The notes beneath the pieces are model-generated. The model was not told where the DNA came from. It searched no databases and saw nothing but the letters and a program-made list of their open reading frames with translations. From NCBI GenBank assembly GCA_040388605.1, contig JAZKBN010000066.1:1-41940 (forward strand): a stretch of DNA of 41,940 bases. Reading direction: 5' to 3'. Made by a program: the position numbers and the translations under genes. Source of the stretch: JAZKBN01 sp040388605 (GTDB lineage Bacteria; Bacteroidota; Bacteroidia; Cytophagales; Flexibacteraceae). The stretch's first letter is position 1; every line of letters starts with the position of its first letter. This document shows positions 16,833 to 25,540 of this stretch, piece by piece.

Positions 16833-17612
16833 TTACTCCGTAATTTTTACGTTCCCCAGGAAATGATCAAAAGTATCGCCGCGAAGGCCTACACGAATGG
16901 TTTCAAGCGGAATAATCTCGTTGGGAGCAATATTGCCCAGGTTTACATTGGCACCTAATAATTTAATAAAAAACACCTGCTGCGCTTTTTGAGGAGCCTC
17001 CCAGATAATTTTTTCAAACGGTACCTGCGTCAGGATTTCATCTACCAAGCCCTGCCTTACCTCGCCGGTGCTGCGGAAAAGGCCAACGTTACCACCCTCA
17101 CGCGCTTCGCCGATTACTTTCCATGCACCTGCCTGAAGCTCAGTTTCCATGAGCTGAATCCACTTATAAGGCGGAATAATTTTTTCAGCGTCTTTGCTGC
17201 CCACTTCTGACAGTACAGTAACCTGTTGACTGAGGGCGCTTATGTATTTGCATTTAAGATCGTGCGGGAGGTCAATAGAACCATCTGACACTTCGGCATA
17301 CTCAAGGCCGAAACGGTCGAGCAGTCGGCGGTAATCTTCAAACTGGTTCCTGACAATAAAGGCCTCGAAAAGGGTGCCGCCAAGGTAAACTTTTATGCCG
17401 GCATCCTTATATACATTTATTTTAGCCTGCAGATTGGGCGTAAAATAAGATGTTGCCCAACCCAGCTTAATAATATCTATATAATCAGATGTGCCGGAAA
17501 CCAGGTCTTCGGCTTCGCGAAGGCTAAGGCCCTTATCCATGGCCATGGTTAAACCGGAGTCACGCGGCTTGGCTGTGCGCTCCGGTAAGTTATTCAGACT
17601 GAAGTTTATCAA
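16833..17612 (-). CDS. comA: Phosphosulfolactate synthase (ComA) family protein
   Basis: The 259-residue protein matches the ComA family over its full length: KPRDSGLTMAMDKGLSL, DYIDIIKLGWATSYF, GIKVYLGGTLFEAF, EVSDGSIDLP, SEVGSKD, EAREGGNVGLF and NVNLGNIAPNEIIPLETIRVGLRGDT. ComA adds sulfite to phosphoenolpyruvate to give 2-phospho-3-sulfolactate, the first step of coenzyme M synthesis in methanogens; a bacterial relative is B. subtilis YitD. No comB, comC or other sulfonate gene is in the window, so the pathway here is open. Sulfolactate or sulfonolipid-related chemistry is one possibility, as inference only. It lies 17 bp after the TPR gene and is probably co-transcribed with it. Confidence 0.85.
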   Translation of the reverse strand: MINFSLNNLPERTAKPRDSGLTMAMDKGLSLREAEDLVSGTSDYIDIIKLGWATSYFTPNLQAKINVYKDAGIKVYLGGTLFEAFIVRNQFEDYRRLLDRFGLEYAEVSDGSIDLPHDLKCKYISALSQQVTVLSEVGSKDAEKIIPPYKWIQLMETELQAGAWKVIGEAREGGNVGLFRSTGEVRQGLVDEILTQVPFEKIIWEAPQKAQQVFFIKLLGANVNLGNIAPNEIIPLETIRVGLRGDTFDHFLGNVKITE

Positions 17613-17629
17613 CTCTTTTTAGTGGGGCT

Positions 17630-19030
17630 TTACTTTTGCCTGTATTGCTCAATAATGCGGTAAAGCGCTTTTTGAGTGGCAGTTTCGGTGAAGAAATCGA
17701 AGAGCACAGAATGCATGTCGAAGTCCAAAATTAAGGCATTTTCCAGATAAACCAGTGCTTCCTTATAATTGCCTGCGGCAATAAGATAAACCACAGCGCG
17801 GTAATAAAGTTCAGCATCGCCCGGAATTTCTTCAATGGCGTCGGTTATCAGGTTAATTGAGTGTTCAAAATCGCCCTGGTCATAGTAAACCAGGCTCCAA
17901 TCGAGCCATAGGTCAGGGTTGCTGCTATCAAGCCGGCTTGCTGTTTCATAAGCCTCAAGGGCGCTTATTACATTCCCGGTCTTAAATTCAGCCTGTGCAA
18001 GGCCCATCCAGGTTAGTTCACTGTCGCGGTTAAGGGCCAGCGCCTTGTTAAAAAAATGCAGCGACTCGTAGTGCTTGTCCTGGGCAAGCAGGCACATGCC
18101 TATGCCATACCAAGCCTCATCGCAGGTTTCATCTGTTCGCAGGGCCTGCTTATAGCCGGCAATGGCCTTGTCGTACATTTCCATCTGCTCGTAACAGGCG
18201 CCTATGCAGCTGAGCGTAAGCGCGCCGGGCTCTTCAAGATCGCGGGCCCTGAGGAAAGCCTGCAATGCCTCGGGGTACTTTTCAAGGTTCATGAGACTGT
18301 TTCCGAGCCCGAAATGCGCATTGGCATTATCGTCCTGTATGGCAGCGGCATACTCAAATGCCTCTATGGCGCTTTCGTACTGCTCAGCCCTGTTGTAAAC
18401 GTGGCCAAGGTTGAGCCAAGCGGCAACAGAAAACGGATCCCTGTCGGTAAATGCTGCAAACCAGGGAATGGTATCCTCGGTTTTATCTGTGAGCTCAAGC
18501 AGGTTCAGCAACTCGTAAAAGGCGGCGCTGTGGGCAGGGTCGTCGGTAAGCACCATTTTGAACAGCTCTTCAGCCTCTTCAAATTCATCGAGCGCGGTAA
18601 AAGCTTCGGCCAGCTTAAATTCAAGACCTGTGTTGCCCGGGTTGCGTTCTAATGCATCTTTAATAAGCTCTGCACATTCTTTAAACATGCCTTCGGAAAA
18701 CATCAGGTCGGCCCGAAGCAAAATAACTTCAGGATTATTAGGCAGCAGCGTATCTGCTTTTTCTATGGCTTCCATGGCCTGCTCGTTTTGGCCGCAACTG
18801 ATATGCAGACGCGCACTGTTAAGCAGTAAATCAGGTGTGAAGGGGTGCTGCTGCAAGGCAATTTCGCATGCACGCACGGCATCGGGCAAGGCACCTGCCA
18901 GGAAGTAGTGGTCAATTATCAGTTCGAAGGTTTCCGGATCGAAAAAAACGCTTTGCTCATTGCGCAGGCTTTCTTCGTACATCAGAACGGGGTCAAGCTT
19001 GCCTTCCTTACCGGGAGTTTGTCTGGCCAT
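17630..19030 (-). CDS. Tetratricopeptide repeat protein
   Basis: The 466-residue soluble protein consists almost wholly of TPR units of 34 residues, with the usual pattern of W/L-G-Y-A-F-A-P positions (for example AWLNLGHVYNRAEQYESAIEAFEYA and ANAHFGLGNSLMNLEKYPEALQAF). About ten or eleven units can be counted from about residue 45 to the C terminus. It is acidic, and no signal peptide or membrane segment is seen, so it is probably a cytoplasmic scaffold that binds partner proteins. It is the first gene of a two-gene unit with ComA and is divergent from panD. The repeat type does not reveal the partner. Confidence 0.88.
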   Translation of the reverse strand: MARQTPGKEGKLDPVLMYEESLRNEQSVFFDPETFELIIDHYFLAGALPDAVRACEIALQQHPFTPDLLLNSARLHISCGQNEQAMEAIEKADTLLPNNPEVILLRADLMFSEGMFKECAELIKDALERNPGNTGLEFKLAEAFTALDEFEEAEELFKMVLTDDPAHSAAFYELLNLLELTDKTEDTIPWFAAFTDRDPFSVAAWLNLGHVYNRAEQYESAIEAFEYAAAIQDDNANAHFGLGNSLMNLEKYPEALQAFLRARDLEEPGALTLSCIGACYEQMEMYDKAIAGYKQALRTDETCDEAWYGIGMCLLAQDKHYESLHFFNKALALNRDSELTWMGLAQAEFKTGNVISALEAYETASRLDSSNPDLWLDWSLVYYDQGDFEHSINLITDAIEEIPGDAELYYRAVVYLIAAGNYKEALVYLENALILDFDMHSVLFDFFTETATQKALYRIIEQYRQK

Positions 19031-19365
19031 CAGGTATTTCGTGTATCTGTAAAGAGGGCCGGCAGGAAACCTGCCTGCTCTCCGGGAATAAATATCGTAA
19101 ATTAAATTCAGTACAGCAAACGCTGTCCTTTTTTATTGCAAAGCCTGTAATTTATTGCATTGCAAGGTAATTATGTACCCTTTAAACGTTTAAAAAGGCT
19201 TTCTGTTTTAATTGTGCGGAACAAAAGGGCTTTTGCCCTTTATATTACATACGCTTCTGACTCACAATATATTCACGTAAATTGCAGCTTCAAACAGGTG
19301 AACACGCTTTAAAAGCCGTTCAGTTCATGGCTTAACTGCCTAAATGAATAGATTAAATAATAATA
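19031..19365. other. Divergent intergenic region between the TPR gene and panD
   Basis: These 335 bp must hold the promoters of the divergent TPR and panD genes. Visible structure includes a 14-bp perfect palindrome TTTAAACGTTTAAA (19181-19194) and a 7-bp hairpin AAAGGGC/GCCCTTT with a 4-base loop (19224-19241). No TAnnTTTG box was found. Confidence 0.5.
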
Positions 19366-19713
19366 ATGCTGATAGAAGTACTAAAATCTAAAATCCATAG
19401 GGTAAAAGTTACACAGGCTGAATTACATTATGTAGGGAGCATAACCATAGACGAAGACCTGATTGATGCAGCCGGCATGATTGAAAATGAAAAAGTGCAG
19501 GTAGTGAACGTAAATAATGGTGAAAGGCTTGAAACTTACGTAATTAAAGGCGCAAGAGGTTCGGGTATAGTATGCCTGAACGGACCTGCCGCCCGTAAAG
19601 CACAGGTAGGCGACATTATAATTGTGATATCTTACGGCCTCATAAGCCGCGCCGAAGCCCCGGCCTGGATACCCACCGTTATTTTCCCCGATGACAATAA
19701 CAGGCTCATATAA
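19366..19713 (+). CDS. panD: Aspartate 1-decarboxylase
   Basis: The 115-residue proenzyme makes beta-alanine from L-aspartate for pantothenate and coenzyme A synthesis. The self-cleavage site Gly24-Ser25 is in HYVGSITID; the new N-terminal Ser25 becomes the pyruvoyl cofactor. Lys9, Arg54 and Tyr58, which bind substrate or act in catalysis, are all present. The length is normal (115-130). The rest of the pathway (panB, panC) is not in the window. It is transcribed with the forward-strand genes; the PBP gene starts 111 bp downstream, and a co-transcript is possible but not shown. Confidence 0.96.
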   Translation: MLIEVLKSKIHRVKVTQAELHYVGSITIDEDLIDAAGMIENEKVQVVNVNNGERLETYVIKGARGSGIVCLNGPAARKAQVGDIIIVISYGLISRAEAPAWIPTVIFPDDNNRLI

Positions 19714-19824
19714 ACTCATCTCATTTATATTTCGTTGCCGGAAGGCTTTTAAACGCCGGATTATTTCTAATTTCCCGCAAAATAAGGGGGCATAAGCTAA
19801 GTACAGCCCTGAAAACACCGAAAT

Positions 19825-22215
19825 ATGCGCCTAAAGAAGGCCGTTGATATATTGCATCTCCTTAACCCTTTCGGCAGGCGAAACCGGCCGGTGCTGATTA
19901 CGCCCCATTACAGGGCAAAGAGGTTATGGCTGCGCTTCCTTGTTTTAGTATTGCTGCCCGTGTTCTACGTACAGGCAGTTGCATGGAATTTTCTTTGGCT
20001 TTTCGGCAGCAGCCCCAGCCTGGAAAATGTTGAGAACACGCGTCCGGCCCAGGCCAGCCATATTTATACATCTGACGGTAAGCAGGTTGGTATGTATTTC
20101 CGTGAAAACCGGAGCCCGGTAGAATACAACCAGATCAGCGGGTACCTCATAAACGCACTTTTTGCAACAGAAGATATCAGGTTTTATGAGCACAGCGGCG
20201 TTGATCCCGAAGCAACAGGCAGCATAATATGGTATTTAGCCCGCGGCGATAACCGAGGGGGAAGCACCATAACCCAGCAGCTTGCAAAAAACCTTTACAA
20301 TACCCGAAGAGGCTCATCGCAGGGCCTCTTAGGCGGCATTCCGCTTATAGGAACCATTATAAGCAAGACTAAGGAATGGATTACGGCCATCAGGCTTGAG
20401 CAGCTGTACACCAAGGAAGAAATTCTGACCATGTACATGAACACCGTTGATTTCGGCCGCAATTCATTCGGAGTGAAAACCGCGGCAGAAACATTTTTTG
20501 ACCGCACACCCGACAGCCTGCAGGTTGAGCAGGCCGCCATGCTCATAGGTATGCTGAAAGCCACCAGCAGCTACAACCCTTATAAAAACTATGGCAGGGC
20601 CTTTAAGCGTCGCAACACTGTTATCAGCCAAATGGCTAAGTATGGCTTTATAACCAAACATGTTGCAGATTCAGTAAGCCGCATACCCATTGTGCTTCGT
20701 GAGCGTGCCGATATTCACCCGGATGGCGCTGTAGATTATTACGGACAATGGCTGACATCGGAACTGAAACGCTGGGCTAAAGAAAAAGACCCCGATTATA
20801 TTTACAAATCAGGCCTGCGGATTTATATTACAATTGACAGTAAAATGCAGGCGCATGCCGAAGCCGCCATGCAGGAGCACATGAAATCTTTACAGGACAA
20901 GTTCGATAAGCACTGGAAAGGTAAAAACCCCTGGGTGGATGAGCAGTACAATGAAATTCCCCTGTTCATAGAAACCCTGATTCGCAGAACAGATATTTAT
21001 CGCATTCTCAAGGCCAAATACAAAGGCAACGAAGACAGCATCAATGTAGCTTTGAATACACCTAAGCAAATGGTGGTCTTCAACTGGAATAAGCCTTCGG
21101 GCGACACCGTTATCATGAGCAGCATGGACAGCCTGCGCTACTGCAAGCGCCTGCTACATGCCGGCTTAATGACCATGGACCCGTTCAGCGGGCACATTAA
21201 AGCCTGGGTAGGCGGTATTAATTATAAATTCTTTAAGTACGACCACGTAAAGCAAAGCAGGCGTCAGCCGGGCAGTACGTTTAAGGCATTTGTTTACGCC
21301 GCAGCCATGGACCGGGGCTGGACACCCTGTGACAAAATCCAGGATGTGCCCGTAACCATCAACTACGAAGAGCTCGAAAACGGGGCAATGGTTAAAAAGA
21401 GCTGGAGCCCCCATAATGCCACGGGAACTTTTACCGGCATGAATATGACCCTGCGCTTTGCTATAGGGCGTTCAATAAATTCGGTTACTGCGCAGCTTAC
21501 CCAAAAGCTTACGCCGGAGGTGGTGGCAGATTATGCCAAGCGCTTGGGTATCAGCAGTCCTATTAAGGCGATACCTAGTATTGGCCTTGGCAGTAACGAT
21601 GTTACACTTTATGAAATGGTGGGCTCTTACGCTACCTTCCTGAACGAAGGGGTATATACCGAACCAAGTATAATAAGCAGAATTGAAGACCATAACGGTA
21701 ACGTAATAGACCAGTTCCGCTCACGCAGGCAGAAGGTAATCAGCCCAGAGGCAGCATTCCTGATGATACACATGCTTAAGGGTACCCTGCAGGAGCCCGG
21801 CGGCACAGCGCAGGCACTTTTCAGCTACCAGGTTTACCGCAATAATGAGCTTGCCGGAAAAACCGGCACCAGCAGCAACCAAAGCGATGGTTGGTTCATT
21901 GGCCTCACCAAAGACCTGGTAACCGGTGTTTGGGTTGGCGCAGAAGAACGCAGCATCCACTTCCGCAGCCTGAGCATGGGTGAAGGGGCTAAAACCGCCC
22001 TGCCTATTTATGGCCTGTACATGGAACGCCTGTATGCAGATACAGCTGTTAAAGTAGATGAAGGCCGCTTTGCCAAGCCATCGGTAAAAATTAAGGCACA
22101 TTACAACTGCCCTACACACCTGCCCAGACCTGATACGGGGGCAACAGATTCTGCAGTAAGGCAGGTAAGGCCAGAAACAGACATGGCCCCGCCGACTTCA
22201 GGTGACGGTTTTTAA
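19825..22215 (+). CDS. Bifunctional penicillin-binding protein, class A (PBP1A type)
   Basis: The 796-residue peptidoglycan synthase is anchored by one N-terminal transmembrane helix (about residues 32-58). The glycosyltransferase domain (about 75-260) has the catalytic Glu in ATEDIRFYEHSGVD and the GGSTITQQLAKN motif. The transpeptidase domain has the nucleophile Ser484 in the S-T-F-K motif, Ser550-Ile-Asn552 as the SxN motif and the Lys679-Thr-Gly-Thr motif. It polymerises lipid II and cross-links the strands at the outer face of the inner membrane. The C-terminal tail of about 35 residues is rich in Pro and Thr. A hairpin at 22273-22310 may end the transcript. Confidence 0.95.
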   Translation: MRLKKAVDILHLLNPFGRRNRPVLITPHYRAKRLWLRFLVLVLLPVFYVQAVAWNFLWLFGSSPSLENVENTRPAQASHIYTSDGKQVGMYFRENRSPVEYNQISGYLINALFATEDIRFYEHSGVDPEATGSIIWYLARGDNRGGSTITQQLAKNLYNTRRGSSQGLLGGIPLIGTIISKTKEWITAIRLEQLYTKEEILTMYMNTVDFGRNSFGVKTAAETFFDRTPDSLQVEQAAMLIGMLKATSSYNPYKNYGRAFKRRNTVISQMAKYGFITKHVADSVSRIPIVLRERADIHPDGAVDYYGQWLTSELKRWAKEKDPDYIYKSGLRIYITIDSKMQAHAEAAMQEHMKSLQDKFDKHWKGKNPWVDEQYNEIPLFIETLIRRTDIYRILKAKYKGNEDSINVALNTPKQMVVFNWNKPSGDTVIMSSMDSLRYCKRLLHAGLMTMDPFSGHIKAWVGGINYKFFKYDHVKQSRRQPGSTFKAFVYAAAMDRGWTPCDKIQDVPVTINYEELENGAMVKKSWSPHNATGTFTGMNMTLRFAIGRSINSVTAQLTQKLTPEVVADYAKRLGISSPIKAIPSIGLGSNDVTLYEMVGSYATFLNEGVYTEPSIISRIEDHNGNVIDQFRSRRQKVISPEAAFLMIHMLKGTLQEPGGTAQALFSYQVYRNNELAGKTGTSSNQSDGWFIGLTKDLVTGVWVGAEERSIHFRSLSMGEGAKTALPIYGLYMERLYADTAVKVDEGRFAKPSVKIKAHYNCPTHLPRPDTGATDSAVRQVRPETDMAPPTSGDGF

Positions 22216-22272
22216 GAATTATCATAGCTGACTATTATTGTTTCAGGTTGTAGTCAGAATAATTGAAGTATA

Positions 22273-22310
22273 AATTCAGGGGGCAGGCCGCAGGGTTTGT
22301 TCCCTGAATT
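22273..22310 (+). terminator. Possible terminator after the PBP gene
   Basis: A perfect 9-bp stem AATTCAGGG/CCCTGAATT with a 20-base loop lies 58 bp past the PBP stop codon. The following bases are only moderately T-rich. The remainder of the gap to cinA shows nothing recognisable. Confidence 0.4.
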
Positions 22311-22491
22311 GTTTAAACGCATGCCTATTTATAGCCATTCTTATTTATTGATTTTAGAGGATTATTAATAAACATTCCGTCAAATTTACCGTTCCATAAG
22401 CACTGTCATTAATAGCGGGCCGGCAGACTTTTTGGTAATCTATTCAGGTTCCCGGAATTAAGGCCTTAAAAGAGTACTCGTCTAAAATAAC

Positions 22492-23760
22492 ATGAGCGAA
22501 AACATATATGCCGAAATTATCACCATCGGCGATGAAATTCTTTACGGACAAATAACCAATACCAACTCACGCTTCATAAGCGCCGAGCTTGATTCCGCAG
22601 GTTTTCGCACCATCAGGCAGACCTCGGTGGGCGACAGCGAATCTGAAATTCTGAAGTCATTGGCAGAAGCTGAAACAAGGGCGCAGGTTATTGTGCTCAC
22701 CGGGGGCCTGGGACCCACCCGTGACGATATTACCAAGAACACCCTTGCCAAGTATTTTAATTCTGAAATGGTAGTGAATACATCTGCCCAGGAAGAATTG
22801 CGCACTTTTTTAGAGTATCGGGGCCGTACGCTTTCGGGGCTTAACCAGTTCCAGGCAGTACTGCCTAAAGCTTGCAGGCACATGAGCAACCGGATTGGCA
22901 CTGCACCCGGCATGTGGTTCGATAAGGGCGATAAAGTAATTCTTTCTATGCCCGGCGTTCCGGCCGAAATGAAAGAGATGCTTACCATGCAGGCATTGCC
23001 ACGCCTGAAAGAGCGTTACCATACGCCCACTATTTACCATAAAATTATACGTACGGCAGGCATACCTGAAACTTTCCTGGCCGAAAAAATTGAAGACTGG
23101 GAAAATGCCCTTCCTGAACATATCAGGCTGGCTTACCTGCCATCTTTCGGCGGTGTAAAGCTGCGACTAACCGCAACCGGGCCTGATATAAATGTTCTTA
23201 AAGCTGAAACAGAAGAACTAACCAAACAGCTGCGCCCGCTGGCAGGAGATTATATTTTTGCCGAAGAAGATACCGAGCTCGAAAAAGTTGTAGCTACCAT
23301 GCTGGAAAACAACAGGCAAATGCTTTCTGTAGCCGAAAGCTGTACGGGGGGCTCACTTGCAGCACTTCTTACAGCCATGCCCGGCAGCAGCGAATGGTTT
23401 TCGGGCGCTGCGGTAACTTACAGCGTTGAAAGTAAAATTAAAGTATTAGGCATTAATGCCGATACTATTGCAAAACATACTGTCTACAGCTTAGAAGTTG
23501 CAGCTGAGATGGCCCAAAATGTAAGGGCCCTTTATGGTACTGATTTTGGTTTGGCAACCACGGGCGTTGCAGGTCCGCCGAGGCCTGAAGACGTGGTGCC
23601 GGCAGGGACAATATTTATAGCTGTTGCCCATGCCGACGGCGTGGAAACAAAGCAATTGAAATTAGGCACCGAAAGAGAAATTAATATAAAAATGACCAAC
23701 CTGAACGTAATGAATATGCTCAGGCATAAACTGCTTGCTGAAGATCGCGAAAAAAAATAA
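22492..23760 (+). CDS. cinA: CinA-family nicotinamide-nucleotide amidohydrolase
   Basis: The 422-residue protein has both CinA domains. The N-terminal MoCF-like domain (about 1-170) has IITIGDEILYGQITNTNS and VLTGGLGPTRDDITK; in characterised long CinA proteins it is an ADP-ribose pyrophosphatase. The C-terminal amidase domain (about 260-415) has SVAESCTGGSLAALLT with the catalytic Ser, the following Gly-rich SSEWFSGAAVTYS and TTGVAGP. This part is PncC, which converts nicotinamide mononucleotide to nicotinate mononucleotide in pyridine nucleotide salvage. Long CinA proteins like this carry both activities. It is forward-strand, with a hairpin terminator about 25 bp after the stop codon. Confidence 0.93.
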   Translation: MSENIYAEIITIGDEILYGQITNTNSRFISAELDSAGFRTIRQTSVGDSESEILKSLAEAETRAQVIVLTGGLGPTRDDITKNTLAKYFNSEMVVNTSAQEELRTFLEYRGRTLSGLNQFQAVLPKACRHMSNRIGTAPGMWFDKGDKVILSMPGVPAEMKEMLTMQALPRLKERYHTPTIYHKIIRTAGIPETFLAEKIEDWENALPEHIRLAYLPSFGGVKLRLTATGPDINVLKAETEELTKQLRPLAGDYIFAEEDTELEKVVATMLENNRQMLSVAESCTGGSLAALLTAMPGSSEWFSGAAVTYSVESKIKVLGINADTIAKHTVYSLEVAAEMAQNVRALYGTDFGLATTGVAGPPRPEDVVPAGTIFIAVAHADGVETKQLKLGTEREINIKMTNLNVMNMLRHKLLAEDREKK

Positions 23761-23785
23761 TAACAGCATTATGACGTTCATGCTA

Positions 23786-23816
23786 AGCTAAAAGCCTTGA
23801 TTCCGGGCTTTTAGCT
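23786..23816 (+). terminator. Hairpin terminator after cinA
   Basis: A perfect 11-bp stem (AGCTAAAAGCC with GGCTTTTAGCT) and a 9-base loop lies 25 bp past the cinA stop codon. The tail is not a pure T-run, but the position and stem strength support termination. Confidence 0.65.
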
Positions 23817-23979
23817 GTTGAGGCAGTTCCGGTTAAAGAATTATTTCTCATGCATAATAATTTTTAGCTGTGATTAAGCCGGTTCAATTAAATTTGCAAT
23901 GCCGGGTTTATTTCACCTTATCAAGTGCCCGGCATCCATCTTAAATTCCAATAAAAGAGCAGGCATATTTCAAACCCTT

Positions 23980-24726
23980 ATGACTGAAAGCCGTAACATA
24001 AGCCTGCTTATTACAGCCGACGGCTCGCATACACTATACCTGCCCGAGCTGAACGAAACTTACCACAGCCGAAACGGCGCGGTGCAGGAATCGGAATACG
24101 TTTTTATTGAGCAGGGTTTTAAAGAGGCGTCAGTAGGAAAATCAGCGCTCAGCATTTTAGAAATAGGATTCGGAACCGGCTTGAATGCCCTGCTTACTGC
24201 TATAAAGAGTGCATCGGCGGGAATTAAAACTGTAATGCATACCCTTGAGCCTTACCCGCTTGAGCTTGAAATAACAGGTGAGCTGAATTATACCGACCAA
24301 CTTTCAGGCTGTGTACCCGGCATTGCAGCCAATGTATCAGTAAGTGAACCGCAACAGGTTATTGATATGATATCGGCATGGGATAATATAATAAACGGCC
24401 CCTGGGAACAGGAATATACCGTAAGCGCTTATTTCAGCCTGAAAAAGATTAAAGCCACCCTTGAAGATTTTTCAGGCCCGGCAGAAGTTTACGACCTGGT
24501 TTACTTTGATGCATTTGCGCCAAACAGGCAGCCCGAAGTATGGCAGCTCAGCAATATGGTAAAATGTTACGCCATGCTGAAACCCGGCGGTATGCTGGTA
24601 ACCTACAGCGCACAGGGCGATATGAAGCGTACGTTAAAAGAAGCAGGCTTTAAGGTGCGCAGGCTTAAAGGGCCGCCCGGAAAGTGGCAAATGGTAAGAG
24701 CTGCAAAGCAAATTAAATTGGAGTAG
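23980..24726 (+). CDS. mnmD: tRNA U34 mnm5s2U methyltransferase, MnmD type
   Basis: The protein of about 248 residues is the methyltransferase half of MnmC without the oxidase half. It has the opening TADGSHTLYLPELNETYHSRNGA, the SAM motif ILEIGFGTGLNALL, the acidic YFDAFAPNRQPEVW motif with the family's D-A-F-x-P core, and KPGGMLVTYSAQG. It converts 5-aminomethyl-2-thiouridine to 5-methylaminomethyl-2-thiouridine at tRNA position 34. The ORF is open from 23899, but the first 27 residues are not family-like; the ATG at 23980 begins MTESRNISLLITADGS and is preferred. Bacteroidota and Firmicutes commonly use this single-domain form. The yebC gene follows 82 bp later. Confidence 0.88.
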   Translation: MTESRNISLLITADGSHTLYLPELNETYHSRNGAVQESEYVFIEQGFKEASVGKSALSILEIGFGTGLNALLTAIKSASAGIKTVMHTLEPYPLELEITGELNYTDQLSGCVPGIAANVSVSEPQQVIDMISAWDNIINGPWEQEYTVSAYFSLKKIKATLEDFSGPAEVYDLVYFDAFAPNRQPEVWQLSNMVKCYAMLKPGGMLVTYSAQGDMKRTLKEAGFKVRRLKGPPGKWQMVRAAKQIKLE

Positions 24727-24752
24727 CGTTTTAAGCTGAAATTGTTTTTTTT

Positions 24753-24790
24753 TGCGGCAGAATTAAAAGCCGCAGCTTTCCCGTTGCGGC
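24753..24790 (+). promoter_or_regulatory. Two mutually exclusive hairpins upstream of yebC
   Basis: Three segments alternate: TGCGGC (24753-24758), GCCGCA (24769-24774) and TGCGGC (24785-24790). The middle one can pair with either neighbour. The right-hand hairpin (GCCGCAGC with GTTGCGGC) is 8 bp and ends 18 bp before the yebC start codon; the left one is 6 bp and follows a run of nine T. This may be a regulatory switch in the leader or only a terminator for mnmD. Confidence 0.35.
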
Positions 24791-24808
24791 AACACCAATC
24801 CTGATAAA

Positions 24809-25540
24809 ATGGGAAGAGCATTTGAATTTCGTAAAGGGCGCAAACTGAAGCGCTGGGGACAGATGTCCAAAACCTTTTCCAGGATAGGAAAAGATATAGT
24901 GGTGGCAATTCGCGCAGGCGGGCCAAACCCGGAGTCGAACGGAAAGCTAAGGGCAATTATACAGAACGCAAAAGCTGTGAATATGCCCAAGGAAAACATT
25001 GAGCGCGCGCTTAAGAAAGCCGTTGCCAAAGATACCGCCGATTACAAGGAAATTGTTTACGAAGGCTACGGCCCCCACGGCATTGCCGTAGTGGTAGAAT
25101 GTACTACCGATAACCCCGTACGTACTGTTGCAGGTGTCCGTTCGGCTATAACCCGAGCAGGCGGCAGCCTGGGCACAAGCGGTATGCTTGACTTTATGTT
25201 CGACCGCAAATGCGTGTTTCACATAACAGCCGGCAGCACCGACGCCGAAGAGCTGGAGCTTGAAATGATTGACGTAGGCGCAGATGAAGTTTTTGCCGAA
25301 GAAGACCAGATAGTAATATACGGCGGCTTTACTGAATTCGGGCATATACAGCAATACCTGGAAAGCAATAATTACCAGGTTATTTCATCGGGCTTTGAAC
25401 GCATACCTACCGAACTTAAAGACCTGACCCCGGACCAGGAAAAGGACATTGAAAAAATGATTGAAAAACTGGAAGACGACGACGACGTGCAAATGGTTTA
25501 CCACAACATGCGCGAAAGCGGCGAAGGGGAGGGTGAATAA
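24809..25540 (+). CDS. YebC/PmpR (TACO1-like) translation or transcription factor
   Basis: The 243-residue protein is of normal YebC length and covers the family fully: GRAFEFRKGRKLKRWGQMSKTF at the start, then IGKDIVVAIRAGGPNPESNG, AKAVNMPKENIERALKKA, YEGYGPHGIAVVVE and FMFDRKCVF. The family was first described as a DNA-binding regulator (PmpR). Later work on YebC and mitochondrial TACO1 showed it helps ribosomes through difficult sequences such as proline runs. The C terminus is acidic, ending in a Glu/Gly-rich tail of about 15 residues. The start at 24809 follows directly on the hairpin pair described above. No ruvC gene, its frequent neighbour in Proteobacteria, is close. Confidence 0.93.
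   Translation: MGRAFEFRKGRKLKRWGQMSKTFSRIGKDIVVAIRAGGPNPESNGKLRAIIQNAKAVNMPKENIERALKKAVAKDTADYKEIVYEGYGPHGIAVVVECTTDNPVRTVAGVRSAITRAGGSLGTSGMLDFMFDRKCVFHITAGSTDAEELELEMIDVGADEVFAEEDQIVIYGGFTEFGHIQQYLESNNYQVISSGFERIPTELKDLTPDQEKDIEKMIEKLEDDDDVQMVYHNMRESGEGEGE

Noticed and set aside
19423..19818. 131-codon ORF antisense to panD
   Set aside because: It is a shadow of the panD coding frame; Tyr- and Phe-rich, with no family resemblance.
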